From Gloeothece verrucosa PCC 7822 (lineage in GTDB: Bacteria; Cyanobacteriota; Cyanobacteriia; Cyanobacteriales; Microcystaceae), in assembly GCF_000147335.1 (NCBI RefSeq), contig NC_014501.1:3408300-3472299 (forward strand): DNA of 64,000 bases. Reading direction: 5' to 3'. Position numbers and translations under genes: made by a program. The notes below the pieces were generated by a model that was given only the letters and a program-made list of their open reading frames with translations, was not told the origin of the DNA and made no database searches. Shown here in pieces: positions 1 to 9,889 of the stretch; position 1 is the stretch's first letter; every line of letters starts with the position of its first letter.

Positions 1-226
1 GGTCATTTCTAATCAGGTTTATATTTGGGATGAAGTAGAAAAAGCCGCCGCCGGTTGGGTGACATCTTGCAGCGTTGAGGGGTTGACTCAAACCTTAAGG
101 GGGGTATTACAGGATGAACAAGGCAGAAAACAACGAGGAATCAATGCGCGAAAATTAGTAGAGGAGAATTATAGTTGGGATGCTATCGCGCTGTCGATGG
201 TTAAAATTTATCAAGAACTTTCTTAA
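1..226 (+). CDS. Glycosyltransferase family 4, C-terminal end (partial)
   Basis: This is the 3' end of a gene cut by the left edge of the window; the open frame enters at base 2 and stops at 224-226. The last ~74 residues contain the pattern NARKLVEENYSWDAIA followed by a short helix ending QELS, which is the usual C-terminal end of GT-B fold family 4 glycosyltransferases (the helix after the nucleotide-sugar binding domain). The sugar donor and acceptor cannot be judged from this piece. A gene of the cell-envelope or exopolysaccharide type would fit. Confidence 0.7.
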   Translation, partial: VISNQVYIWDEVEKAAAGWVTSCSVEGLTQTLRGVLQDEQGRKQRGINARKLVEENYSWDAIALSMVKIYQELS

Positions 227-358
227 CGATCATGAAAAATATCAGTAGGTGGGCTTTCATTAAGTGTAAATATAGAGAGAGGTCTAGGGATGTATAAGTT
301 TTCTACAGCAGGCTTTTCCCTAGTAAAATTAAAATAGTTATTCCCGTAATGGTTTTTG

Positions 359-3300
359 ATGTTAGAACAAGAACCTTTGCCAATTCTTAAAAACTATATT
401 GAGCGAGACTTTCTTACCGTAACCCCAGAAACGCTAGTCGGGCAAGTGCTTGAACAAATGAGTGGAGGGGAAAGCCCAGGTAATTATCTCGTGACTCCAC
501 CACCAAACACCAACCCAAAAAACACCCCGAAAAAAAAAGTTAGTTGTGCTTTAGTCCAAGAGGGGGAAAAGTTAATCGGTTTATTCACAGAAAGAGATGC
601 GGTAAAATTAACAGCCGCTCAATTACCGCTAGACACCTGCGTAGCGGATGTCATGACCCGAAACTTAATCACCCGTCTTGAATCCGAAATTGGCGACTGT
701 TGTGAACTGATTCATTTTATGCAGCAGCATCAGGTTCGCCATTTACCCATTGTGGACCTCGCACAACGCCCGGTTGGCATCATCACTCCCCAAAGCATTC
801 GAGCGAGTTTACAACCGACAGACTTATTAAAATATCGTCGCGTTGCTGAGGTAATGAGTGAAAATGTTATTCAGGCTTCTCCCAATGCAGATGTATTATC
901 TTTAGCTCGCTTAATGAGCGATCATCGGGTTAGTTGTGTAGTCATTGCAGAATCCACCCCCACAGGCTCGATTATCCCCGTAGGAATGGTTACAGAAAGG
1001 GATATTGTCACATTTCAGGCGCAAAGACTGAATAGTCAAGATTTACGAGCCGAGGAAATTATGAGTCGCCCCCTCTTGCTGATTCAGCCAGAAGAAACCC
1101 TTTGGTCAGGTCATCAGAAAATGGAGCAACATCACGTAAGGCGGCTAGTGGTAGTCAATTCAAAAGGTGAACTGAGGGGAATTTTAACTCAAACCACGCT
1201 GCTACAAGCGATTGATCCTCATGAACTCAATCGACTGATATTGCTTTTACAAAATCAATTAGAGAATCTTCAACAAGAAAACCTTAAACTGCTCAAGCGT
1301 GTCAATCAAGATTTACAACAGGAAGTTGCTCAAAAAAACACCCAACTCAATATTTTAAATCAACAAGAAAAATTACTATTCGATACGGTTCTCAGAATTC
1401 GCTCATCTCTCAATTTAGAAACCATCTTAGCGACAACAACTCAAGAAGTTCGTCAATTTCTGCAAAGTGATCGGGTGATTATTTATCGCTTTGAAACCGA
1501 AAAAAAGGGAAAAGTTATCGTGGAATCGGTAGAAAAATCCGAGTGGTCAATGTTAGATTACCTAATAGAAGATCCCTGCTTAGCTCAAGCGCGAATCAAC
1601 CCAAATCAATATCATCAAACTCGAGTCATTCATGATATTTATCAGTCCAATTTAGATCCATGTTACCTTAAATTTTTAGAGCAATTTGACATTAAAGCCA
1701 ATTTAATTATCCCCATCAAAGGAAAAGAAAAACTATGGGGATTCATAGGGATTCATCATTGCAGCAGTAAACGTCAATGGCTGGCTACAGAAGTCAATTT
1801 TTTAGAAAATTTAGCCATTCACCTAGAGATTGCCATTGGACAAGCCACCCTAGTTCAGCAAGTGCAGCAGCATCTAGAAGCCCAAGTTGCCCAACAAACA
1901 AGACAACTTCAACAAGCCAATCAACGCCTACAACAAGAGTTAGAAGAACGCCAACGCACAGAAACCGCACTGAGAGAAACTAAGGCTCGTTTCCAAGCTT
2001 TTATGAAGAATGCCCCTCTGCTGGCCTGGATCAACAGTTTAGAAGGAAAGATGATTTATGCTAATCAAGCTTTGCTCAACCTGTTAGACAAATCGGAGCA
2101 AGAGGTGATCGCTCATACTCTTCAAGAATTATTTCCGCAAGAATTCGCTCAAAAGTATCAAGACAACAACGCTTATGTCGCCCGCACAGGAGAAATTTTA
2201 GAAACCCTTGAATCGGCTATACAGCCAGATGGAAGCCCAAAAAATTATCTTGTCCGTAAATTTCCCATTTTTTTAGAAGAGCAAGACCCTTGGATAGGAG
2301 GAATGGCGGTGGATATTACAGCACAACAAAAAGCCGAAGCCGCTCTAATTACCAGTGAGGCCCGTTTCCGACAAATTGCCGAAAATATTGAAGAAGTTTT
2401 CTTTATTAATTCTGCCGATGTCAGTGAGATCATTTATATTAGTCCTGCCTATGAGAAAATTTGGGGCAGAACTTGTCAGAGTTTATACGATAATCCTGGC
2501 ACTTGGTTTGACGCTTTGCATCCTGATGATCGTCAAAACGTAGAAATGGCTATTGCGCGGCAACAACAGGGAGAACCCTTTCAAGAAGAATATCGCATCA
2601 TACGCCCCGATGGAGAGGTTCGCTGGATTTTAAGTCGTGCCTTTCCCATTTATAATGATCTAGGGCAATTGCAGCACTACGTCGGTTTAGCGGCAGACCT
2701 AACAGAGCGTAAACAGGCCGAAGCCGCCCTGCAACAGAGTGAAGCTAAATTTAGAGAATTAACAGAAAGTATTGCTCAAGTCTTTTATTTAATGGGAAAA
2801 AATGGCGAAATAATTTATATATCTCCTGCCTATCAAGCCATTTGGGGTAAGACTTGTGAAAGCCTTTATCAAGACCCCGGTTCCTGGCTAGTATCGATTC
2901 ACCCCGAAGATTTATCAAGAGTGGCCACCGCCTTAGATGCTCAAATCAAAAAAGGAGAGCCATTTGATGAAATTTACCGAATTATTGGACTAAATGAAGA
3001 AATCCGTTGGATTCATGCTCAGTCTTTTCCCACTTATGATAAAAAAGGACAAATCTATCGCTTTCCGGGATTTGCTGAAGATATTACAGCCCGAAAACTC
3101 GCAGAAGATGCCCTGCAACATCAATTAAACAAAACCCTCCTGCTACAAAAAATTACCGATAAGATTCGTCAAAGTCTTGATCCTAAAGAAATTTTTCAAA
3201 CAGCAGCGCGGCAGATAGGAGAAGCCTTTCAAGTCAACCGTTGTCTATTGCACACCTATACCCAATCTTCTGTGAATCAAGTTCCTGTGGTGGCCGAATA

Positions 3301-5200
3301 CTTGTGGGGTGGATATCCGTCGATTTTATCTGTAGAAATTTCTGTAGCTGATAACCCTCATATCATGAAGTTACTCGAGCAAGAAACGGCCATTGCTTCG
3401 GATTATGTGGATGAAGACCCCCTGCTGCAAAATATTCAACCCCTTTGTCGTCGGATGGGACTCAAATCCATGTTAGCCGTAGGCACATTTTATCAAGGAA
3501 AGCCGAATGGAATCATTAGCTTGCACCAATGCGATGGGTATCGTCCTTGGACAAAAGACGAAATAGAGTTAATCGAGGCAGTAGCCGCTCAGTTAGGAAT
3601 TGCCATCGCTCATGCTCGCCTTTTAGAAGGGGAAAAACGCCGCTTAAAACAACTCTCAGAAAAAAATAAAGCCTTGGGCCGTGCCAAAAAAGAAGCAGAC
3701 ATCGCCAACAAAGCTAAAAGCGAGTTTCTCGCTAACATGAGTCATGAAATCCGCACCCCCATGAATGCGGTTTTAGGGTTTAGCGATTTGTTACAGGACA
3801 TTATCACTGAACCCGAAGCCAAAGAGTATTTAGAAGCGATTAGTGCTAGTGGAAAAACCTTATTAAGACTGATCAATGATATTTTGGATCTCTCAAAAAT
3901 CGAGGCAGGCAAATTAACACTACACTATGAACCGATTAACCTACGGATATTGATAGCAGAAATTGAGCAAATTTTTCGGCATCAGGCCACAGAAAAAGGA
4001 TTAAACCTCAAGTCCGAGATTGATCCTAAGCTGCCTTGTGGGGTTGAACTTGATGAAGTGCGTCTGCGGCAAATTCTTTTAAATGTGGTAGGAAATGCTT
4101 TTAAATTTACCGACACAGGACAGATCAAAATTACGGTAAACTGTCGCGCCAACCCCGAACACAGCGAGAAAATCGATCTCAAAATTTCGGTTGAAGACAC
4201 AGGTATTGGCATTTCCCCCGACAATCAAACAAAAATCTTTAATGCCTTTACTCAAAGCGAAGGTCAAAGTAATCGTAAATATGGAGGAACCGGTTTAGGT
4301 CTTGCCATTACCCAAAGGTTAGTTCAAATGATGGGAGGAACCGTTCATTTACAAAGTCAGCAAGGACAAGGCAGTAAATTTACTTTCTATTTTCCCAAGG
4401 TGGTAGCGGTCAATCAATTAGCGCCAGAGATGCTTAAAGTTGCCCTAGATGAGAATTTAGATCAGTTTGTCACCTCAACTATCTTAGTGGTGGATGATGT
4501 GGCCTCAAATCGCAATTTAATTGCGGGATACTTTGCGGCAACAACCCATAAACTCCTTTTTGCCGAAGAAGGACATCAAGCCCTTCGACTTGCCCATAAT
4601 GATCATCCGGACTTAATTTTGCTCGATCTGCGGATGCCTAATTTAGATGGTCAAGAAACGGCCCAACTCCTAAAACAAGATGAAAAAACTGCTAATATTC
4701 CGGTTATTATTGTCACTGCTTCCTCGGAAATTCAAGAAGAAATGGAATTACGAAAAATCTGTGCAGGATTCATTCGTAAACCGGTCAGTCGTGCCCAACT
4801 GGTGAAAGCCTTAAAAAAAGTCTTAAAACTCTCAGTTGTCCCTGAAGAGAAAACCCATGAGGCACTGCCAACAGACAATAAGCAAGACAATCTAATGCCA
4901 TTGAGAGAATCTCCTGTTGGAGAATCGCTGCTACAGTTGCTCGGTTTACTTCGTGAGGAAGCCGAAAATACTTTGCCGCTATTGCGTAAAAAAATGACCA
5001 TCGGCCAGTTAGAAGAATTTACTGAACGTTTACAAGCCTGGGGCCAAGAATATAATTCTCAGCTAATATTAGATTATGCCAAGTCTTTACAACAACAGCT
5101 TGATGAGTATGATTGGGAAAAAATTCCTCAAACCATTGAAAACTTTTTAGTGATTCAGCAATCTCTTGAACAATTAATCAATAATGCGTCAACTCATTAA
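359..5200 (+). CDS. Hybrid sensor histidine kinase: 4 CBS, GAF, 3 PAS, GAF, HisKA, HATPase, receiver
   Basis: A 1613-residue soluble signalling kinase with no membrane segment. From the ATG at 359 (an in-frame TTG lies just before it) the order is: two CBS pairs (~15-285), a coiled coil (~290-340), a GAF domain (~350-500), three PAS domains starting near 544, 669 and 797, a second GAF (~930-1085), a HisKA domain with the phospho-acceptor His1129 in SHEIRTP, an HATPase with N box and the DTGIGI and GGTGLGLAI glycine boxes, and a receiver domain with phospho-acceptor Asp1423. The last ~100 residues are helical with no obvious Hpt histidine. The first GAF keeps Cys435 in a PCY motif and Cys407 in a DPCL motif, both aligned with cyanobacteriochrome chromophore cysteines. 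The gene overlaps the next one by 17 bp, so the two probably form one signalling unit. Confidence 0.93.
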   Translation: MLEQEPLPILKNYIERDFLTVTPETLVGQVLEQMSGGESPGNYLVTPPPNTNPKNTPKKKVSCALVQEGEKLIGLFTERDAVKLTAAQLPLDTCVADVMTRNLITRLESEIGDCCELIHFMQQHQVRHLPIVDLAQRPVGIITPQSIRASLQPTDLLKYRRVAEVMSENVIQASPNADVLSLARLMSDHRVSCVVIAESTPTGSIIPVGMVTERDIVTFQAQRLNSQDLRAEEIMSRPLLLIQPEETLWSGHQKMEQHHVRRLVVVNSKGELRGILTQTTLLQAIDPHELNRLILLLQNQLENLQQENLKLLKRVNQDLQQEVAQKNTQLNILNQQEKLLFDTVLRIRSSLNLETILATTTQEVRQFLQSDRVIIYRFETEKKGKVIVESVEKSEWSMLDYLIEDPCLAQARINPNQYHQTRVIHDIYQSNLDPCYLKFLEQFDIKANLIIPIKGKEKLWGFIGIHHCSSKRQWLATEVNFLENLAIHLEIAIGQATLVQQVQQHLEAQVAQQTRQLQQANQRLQQELEERQRTETALRETKARFQAFMKNAPLLAWINSLEGKMIYANQALLNLLDKSEQEVIAHTLQELFPQEFAQKYQDNNAYVARTGEILETLESAIQPDGSPKNYLVRKFPIFLEEQDPWIGGMAVDITAQQKAEAALITSEARFRQIAENIEEVFFINSADVSEIIYISPAYEKIWGRTCQSLYDNPGTWFDALHPDDRQNVEMAIARQQQGEPFQEEYRIIRPDGEVRWILSRAFPIYNDLGQLQHYVGLAADLTERKQAEAALQQSEAKFRELTESIAQVFYLMGKNGEIIYISPAYQAIWGKTCESLYQDPGSWLVSIHPEDLSRVATALDAQIKKGEPFDEIYRIIGLNEEIRWIHAQSFPTYDKKGQIYRFPGFAEDITARKLAEDALQHQLNKTLLLQKITDKIRQSLDPKEIFQTAARQIGEAFQVNRCLLHTYTQSSVNQVPVVAEYLWGGYPSILSVEISVADNPHIMKLLEQETAIASDYVDEDPLLQNIQPLCRRMGLKSMLAVGTFYQGKPNGIISLHQCDGYRPWTKDEIELIEAVAAQLGIAIAHARLLEGEKRRLKQLSEKNKALGRAKKEADIANKAKSEFLANMSHEIRTPMNAVLGFSDLLQDIITEPEAKEYLEAISASGKTLLRLINDILDLSKIEAGKLTLHYEPINLRILIAEIEQIFRHQATEKGLNLKSEIDPKLPCGVELDEVRLRQILLNVVGNAFKFTDTGQIKITVNCRANPEHSEKIDLKISVEDTGIGISPDNQTKIFNAFTQSEGQSNRKYGGTGLGLAITQRLVQMMGGTVHLQSQQGQGSKFTFYFPKVVAVNQLAPEMLKVALDENLDQFVTSTILVVDDVASNRNLIAGYFAATTHKLLFAEEGHQALRLAHNDHPDLILLDLRMPNLDGQETAQLLKQDEKTANIPVIIVTASSEIQEEMELRKICAGFIRKPVSRAQLVKALKKVLKLSVVPEEKTHEALPTDNKQDNLMPLRESPVGESLLQLLGLLREEAENTLPLLRKKMTIGQLEEFTERLQAWGQEYNSQLILDYAKSLQQQLDEYDWEKIPQTIENFLVIQQSLEQLINNASTH

Positions 5201-6638
5201 TCCCAAAGATTTTCTCATTTTAGTTGTGGATGATGTCCCAAGTAACCTCAAAGTGTTACGAGGAATTTTAGAGCCGATTGGCTATGAGCTTACCTTTGCT
5301 ACCAGTGGCAAACAAACCTTAGAACGAGTGGAGCGGGTTAGACCGGCTCTGATTCTATTAGATTTGATGATGCCAGATATGGATGGATTACAGGTATGTC
5401 AAGCCCTCTATAGCAATCCGATGTATCAGGATATTCCAATTATTTTTTTAACGGCAAGTCAAGAAGAAGAACACTTAACTTATGCGTTTGAACAGGGAGC
5501 AGTAGATTACATCAATAAGCCTTTTAATAAAGCGGAGTTATTAGCGAGAATTAAAACTCATCTTCAACTGAAACATTATAGCGATTGCCTCAACCATCAA
5601 GTGCAACAAGAGCATCTGATCAACGATCTCACCGAAAAGATTCTCAGCTATTCAAATTTAGAACAGATTCTTAACAATGCTGTTTCGGGAATCCGGGATT
5701 TATTAGACGCTGATCGAGTGACTATTTGTCGTTTTAATGCTCAAAAAGAGGGGGAAATTGTCGCCGAATCTCTTAGGGGAAATTGGCAGCCTTTATTAAG
5801 AGAGAAAATCCTTGATTTGTTTTGGATTGAATTAGATAAAAGTTTAGACTTATCCTCACAATTTCAGTTGATAGACAACATTAATGAAGCGAATCTTCCC
5901 TCATCACAACTCAAAGCCCTTGCGGCTTGGCAAGTCAAAGCTCAAATTATTAGTCCTTTAATCGAACAAGAAAAGCTTTGGGGCGTTTTAATCGTTCATC
6001 ATTGTCAATCTTCTCACCAGTGGAAAGAGGAAGAAACTCAATTTATCACTCAACTGAGCAAACAAACTGCCATCGCTATTCAACAATCTAAACTTTATCA
6101 AGAACTCAAAACCGCTAACCAAGAACTCGAACGCATTGCTTATCTTGACAGTCTTACCCAAATTCCTAATCGTCGTCAATTTGACCTAACAATTAAACGA
6201 GAATGGTTTAGATTAAGACGACAGCAACTTCCTTTATCTTTAGTTTTATGTGATATTGATCATTTTAAGCAATATAATGATTTTTATGGACATCCTCAAG
6301 GGGATTTGTGCCTTAAGCAAGTGGCTCAAGGGATCGCCAGCAATCTAAAACGTTCAGCCGATCTGGTTACTCGTTACGGTGGAGAAGAATTCGCAGTCAT
6401 TTTACCGAATACTGATCTTGACGGAGCGATTCATGTTGTCAAGCAGATTCAACAGGCTATTGCTCAACTCAAATTGCCTCATCAGGGTTTAGGGTTAGAA
6501 AAATATGTTAGCCTCAGTATGGGAATTGCAACCATGATTCCTGGGCCTAATTTATCTTATGAAGAGTTAATTTCTCTGGCTGATAAAGCTTTATATAAGG
6601 CTAAAGCTAATGGGAGAAATAGATTTTTCACTAATTAG
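5184..6638 (+). CDS. Response regulator: REC-GAF-GGDEF diguanylate cyclase
   Basis: A 484-residue protein predicted to make cyclic di-GMP when phosphorylated. The receiver (~10-125) has Asp60 in LLDLMMPDMDG and a C-terminal KPF lysine. A GAF domain (~150-300) is of the same type as in the upstream kinase, but serine replaces the chromophore cysteine (LPSSQLKAL), so it should not bind a bilin. The GGDEF domain (~320-484) has an intact GGEEF active site at 399-403 and an RSAD inhibitory-site motif at 390-393, so both catalysis and product feedback look functional. The ATG lies inside the 3' end of the hybrid kinase (17 bp overlap), indicating translational coupling and a kinase-to-cyclase pathway. 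Confidence 0.93.
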   Translation: MRQLINPKDFLILVVDDVPSNLKVLRGILEPIGYELTFATSGKQTLERVERVRPALILLDLMMPDMDGLQVCQALYSNPMYQDIPIIFLTASQEEEHLTYAFEQGAVDYINKPFNKAELLARIKTHLQLKHYSDCLNHQVQQEHLINDLTEKILSYSNLEQILNNAVSGIRDLLDADRVTICRFNAQKEGEIVAESLRGNWQPLLREKILDLFWIELDKSLDLSSQFQLIDNINEANLPSSQLKALAAWQVKAQIISPLIEQEKLWGVLIVHHCQSSHQWKEEETQFITQLSKQTAIAIQQSKLYQELKTANQELERIAYLDSLTQIPNRRQFDLTIKREWFRLRRQQLPLSLVLCDIDHFKQYNDFYGHPQGDLCLKQVAQGIASNLKRSADLVTRYGGEEFAVILPNTDLDGAIHVVKQIQQAIAQLKLPHQGLGLEKYVSLSMGIATMIPGPNLSYEELISLADKALYKAKANGRNRFFTN

Positions 6639-6680
6639 TTATTAGTCATTAGTTATTAGTTATTACTTATTACTTATTAC
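6639..6680. repeat. Short tandem repeats (TTAGTTA/TTACTTA type) between convergent genes
   Basis: The 42 bp between two convergent stop codons consist of imperfect 7-base units such as TTAGTCA, TTAGTTA and TTACTTA. The same unit type recurs at 15029-15149 and 49681-49730. These resemble the short tandemly repeated repetitive sequences common between cyanobacterial genes. No function can be assigned. Confidence 0.6.
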
Positions 6681-8882
6681 TTATGTTCTCTGTTGCCTCT
6701 GACCGGCAATTTTCTCCTGTTGCTCTGTTATGCCTTTGATTAATTCTTGATTTCTACTACTATCATTGATGGTTTGAGCGATTTTCATCACTTCAGATAA
6801 AATCTTTTTAGCTTTTTCTTTGTTACCATTGACAGCATATTTTTGAGCCGCTTGACGTAAGGCGACAATTTTATAATCCTTGTCAAAAATATTTTCAGCT
6901 AAAAATAAAGCCACATCATTTTTATTCGACTTAATCGCCAATTTAAATAAATTTAAAAACTCTTTATTAAACTCTTTTTTTAATGAAGCTTTCTGAAAAT
7001 ATTTCAGGTTTTTTTTCAGTGAATTTAAAGCAGATTCTTCATTATTATCCATCATTTTTGTTTGAAGTAATTTTAAATTAACTTTAGCTCTCAGGGTTGA
7101 TAAATTACTTTTTTCGACAATTTTTTGAGCAACTTGTAATTGCCATAGAGGAATAGTTCCTTGTGCTTCATCAACCAGATGCTCATCTACCTGATTAATT
7201 GCAATGAGTCTATTAGTAGTTTCTATAAACCATTCTTCTCGCTGTTGTTGTTCTGGTATAGTTTCAGCCGCCGCCACAGCTTGCTTTAATAGATTATTGG
7301 CTATATTCCAATTATTTTTTTGAGCATAGTTTTTAGCAATTGCCACTAATAGATAGGCTTGATCAAGAGGATTTTTAATCTTTCCTGAAAACTTCAAGGC
7401 GATTTTAGGATTTTCTGCTAGACTTAAAGCTACTTGCTCTAAACTAATGATTTTATCATCATTAAACGGTAATTGATTAATTTCTTGTAATTTTTTTTCG
7501 GCTAACTTTTCCATTGATTTTTCTTCTTCAGCTAAGGCAGCTATTTCTAATTGCATCAAAAAAGATTGAGTTTGTTCCACAAGTTTTATGCCTTCTTCTT
7601 TATGCCCAACTAAAATGGCTACACGGGCAGTTTTTAAAACCAATTCCGCCGATTTAGGGTCAATAATCTCTAATTTATAAAAAGCATCTTGCCAAAGTAA
7701 CTCAGCTTTATTTTTTTGACCTATTTGAACATAAGTCGTAGCAATAGTCAGCAATTCTTGAATTAAAACTTCTCGCTTTCTTCTAAATTTTTTGGCTTCT
7801 TCAGTGGCTAAATCTAAGATAGCAAGTGCTTGACGATTTTCTCCAAAATTTAAATAATAGGCAGCTAATTCTTGTAGGGCTTTACTGCGGTTCCAAACCA
7901 CAACATCAAAGGTAAATTGAGTTTTAAAATTTTGGATAGATTCTTGGGCTAGAGCTAAAATTTCTAAAGCTTTTTGCCGCTCTCCTAATTCGTAATAATC
8001 TTGAGCTAGTTGTAACAATAGATTAGCATTAGGTTCACTCCAAAAACTATGGCGGTCTTGAATGACGGGAATCGCATCAATCGTTTTAGCAATGGTCAAA
8101 GCTTGAGATAATTTTTCTTTTCCCTTTGTCCAATTTTTTTCTTGAAAATACTGATGAGCAATTTTTCTTAAAGCAATAACTTGTTCAATTTTTCCGGGAA
8201 AACTGAGAGCTACCTGAGCGGCTAAATCCTTATTATTCTCTTGCAGTGCTTGGTCGATAATCCCTTGTAAAAGCTCATTTATAGGATTCGGATAATCATC
8301 AGGAACAAAGACCGTATCAACCGGAATTAATTGGACTAATTGAAAAGCTTTAGCGATGTTTCCCACTTGGAAATAACTTTGAGCTAAACTTAAACGAATT
8401 TGCGCCGCTTGTTCGGATGTTTTATCTAAATTCTGAATAAGGTCTTTGACTCTTTCTTCCTGGCCAGTTAATAGCCAATCTTTGCACCAGGTGAGAGGAT
8501 CAAAAGAGCCGCTTTCCTTGTCTAATGTCACCGCTTGATTAACAATTGAATAAGCTTCTTCAGTTTGTCCCACTGCAAGGTAAGCATCAGTCAATTCTCG
8601 CAGCAGTTGCACTTGAAGAGGTAAATCCTCAACCAGTTTAATCTGTTGTCGAGCATAATGATAATAGCCTAGTTCGAGCGCTTTTCTGACTATATTGCTA
8701 ATGTCGGAGTCAATTTTCTCCTCTTGAGCTATACTATTTTTTAAACTTTCAGTCTGATGATTTTTTTGAGAGACAGTGGCTACTGAAACCGGGTTAATAA
8801 TTCGCTCTTTGCCATAGCTCAGAGCTATTAAAGTCAAGCTTCCCAAACAGGGAAGTATGATTAAAAGTAACCTTTTTTTCAC
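6681..8882 (-). CDS. Large exported TPR-like helical repeat protein
   Basis: A 733-residue protein of unknown specific role. The N-terminus (KKR then a ~17-residue hydrophobic run) looks like a signal peptide or membrane anchor, so the rest probably lies in the periplasm. The body is made of degenerate helix-turn-helix repeats of TPR type, recognisable by recurring patterns such as LAQSYFQVGNIAKAFQL, LAAYYLNFGENRQALAILDLA and ATTYVQIGQKNKAELLW. No catalytic motif is visible, so a scaffold or protein-binding role is likely. Its start codon is 47 bp from that of the divergent hydrolase at 8930, so they may share a promoter region. Confidence 0.82.
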   Translation of the reverse strand: MKKRLLLIILPCLGSLTLIALSYGKERIINPVSVATVSQKNHQTESLKNSIAQEEKIDSDISNIVRKALELGYYHYARQQIKLVEDLPLQVQLLRELTDAYLAVGQTEEAYSIVNQAVTLDKESGSFDPLTWCKDWLLTGQEERVKDLIQNLDKTSEQAAQIRLSLAQSYFQVGNIAKAFQLVQLIPVDTVFVPDDYPNPINELLQGIIDQALQENNKDLAAQVALSFPGKIEQVIALRKIAHQYFQEKNWTKGKEKLSQALTIAKTIDAIPVIQDRHSFWSEPNANLLLQLAQDYYELGERQKALEILALAQESIQNFKTQFTFDVVVWNRSKALQELAAYYLNFGENRQALAILDLATEEAKKFRRKREVLIQELLTIATTYVQIGQKNKAELLWQDAFYKLEIIDPKSAELVLKTARVAILVGHKEEGIKLVEQTQSFLMQLEIAALAEEEKSMEKLAEKKLQEINQLPFNDDKIISLEQVALSLAENPKIALKFSGKIKNPLDQAYLLVAIAKNYAQKNNWNIANNLLKQAVAAAETIPEQQQREEWFIETTNRLIAINQVDEHLVDEAQGTIPLWQLQVAQKIVEKSNLSTLRAKVNLKLLQTKMMDNNEESALNSLKKNLKYFQKASLKKEFNKEFLNLFKLAIKSNKNDVALFLAENIFDKDYKIVALRQAAQKYAVNGNKEKAKKILSEVMKIAQTINDSSRNQELIKGITEQQEKIAGQRQQRT

Positions 8883-8929
8883 GTTTACTTGGATCAGCTT
8901 TAGTGTGAGAGAATTTAGGGAGAAAGGAA

Positions 8930-9889
8930 ATGAAAACTAGGCTGTGGTTAAGCTGGGTTAGGTATTGTCTAACCGGAGGAGTGCTAGTGACTGGTCAATT
9001 GTTGCCGATAACATCCAATTCTACGGTATCAAATAATTTAGTCCAACGGCCAGAACAATCATCTTTTTTATTAACTTCAGAACCCATCAAGCGTTCTTCT
9101 AATGCTGGGAAAGTGACTAATGCTACTGTGGGATGGAACAAAAACTTGATGGTTAATAATGTTAGCTACGATCTTTATATCCCTCCCAACTCGAACAGTC
9201 GACCTAATCGAATTTTACCTTGTGTGCTAGTGCTGCCGGGTTGGAATTTTAAGCGCACTAGCTGGATAGAAAATTCTAAATTAGTCCAATACGCGGATAA
9301 ATACGGCTATGCTTTAATTTTGCCAGAAATGGGAAAAACTCTCTATGAAAGTAGCTATTATCCCCAAACAACGATGAAATGGAATCCGATGCCGGGGGGG
9401 CAATTTATTAAGCTATTTATTGAACAAATGCAGCAGCGACATCATTTACTTGTTTCTGGACAGCATAATACTTTATTGGGGTTATCGACGGGAGGCCGAG
9501 GAGTTGCTTTAATTGCTTTGGAAAATCCGGGGTTATTTGTGGCCGGTGCCAGTCTTTCAGGAGATTTTAGTCAGGAAAATATGAAAAGTGATCGCTTGAT
9601 GACGGCGGTTTATGGTGCTTATCAACAGTTTCCTGAGCGCTGGAAAGGAAAAGATAATCCTCAAGCTAGGGCGCGGGAGTGGAAAATGCCGTTATATTTA
9701 GCTCATGGTACGGCAGATAAGATTGTGCCAGAGTCTCAAAGTCGTTTGTTTTATAATGCGATTAAACAATATCATCAAAATCGGGTGGTGGTAGTTTATC
9801 ATCCTGTGGCGGGTGCAGGCCATGATTATCGCTTTTGGGATGGACAGTTAGAGCCGGTGTTTCAATTTATTGATCAGGTCTATCAATAA
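8930..9889 (+). CDS. Secreted alpha/beta hydrolase (esterase / PHB-depolymerase-like)
   Basis: A 319-residue predicted serine hydrolase. The first ~30 residues form a signal-peptide-like segment (RLWLSWVRYCLTGGVLV). The nucleophile is Ser186 in GLSTGGRG, the acid is probably Asp263 in GTADKIVP, and the base is His298 in AGAGHDYRFW, giving a complete triad in the usual order. The layout recalls the esterase/feruloyl-esterase and poly-hydroxybutyrate depolymerase families; the substrate is not predictable. The start is supported by AGGGAG at 8917-8922, seven bases ahead of the ATG. It is divergent from the TPR-like gene at 6681-8882. Confidence 0.85.
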   Translation: MKTRLWLSWVRYCLTGGVLVTGQLLPITSNSTVSNNLVQRPEQSSFLLTSEPIKRSSNAGKVTNATVGWNKNLMVNNVSYDLYIPPNSNSRPNRILPCVLVLPGWNFKRTSWIENSKLVQYADKYGYALILPEMGKTLYESSYYPQTTMKWNPMPGGQFIKLFIEQMQQRHHLLVSGQHNTLLGLSTGGRGVALIALENPGLFVAGASLSGDFSQENMKSDRLMTAVYGAYQQFPERWKGKDNPQARAREWKMPLYLAHGTADKIVPESQSRLFYNAIKQYHQNRVVVVYHPVAGAGHDYRFWDGQLEPVFQFIDQVYQ

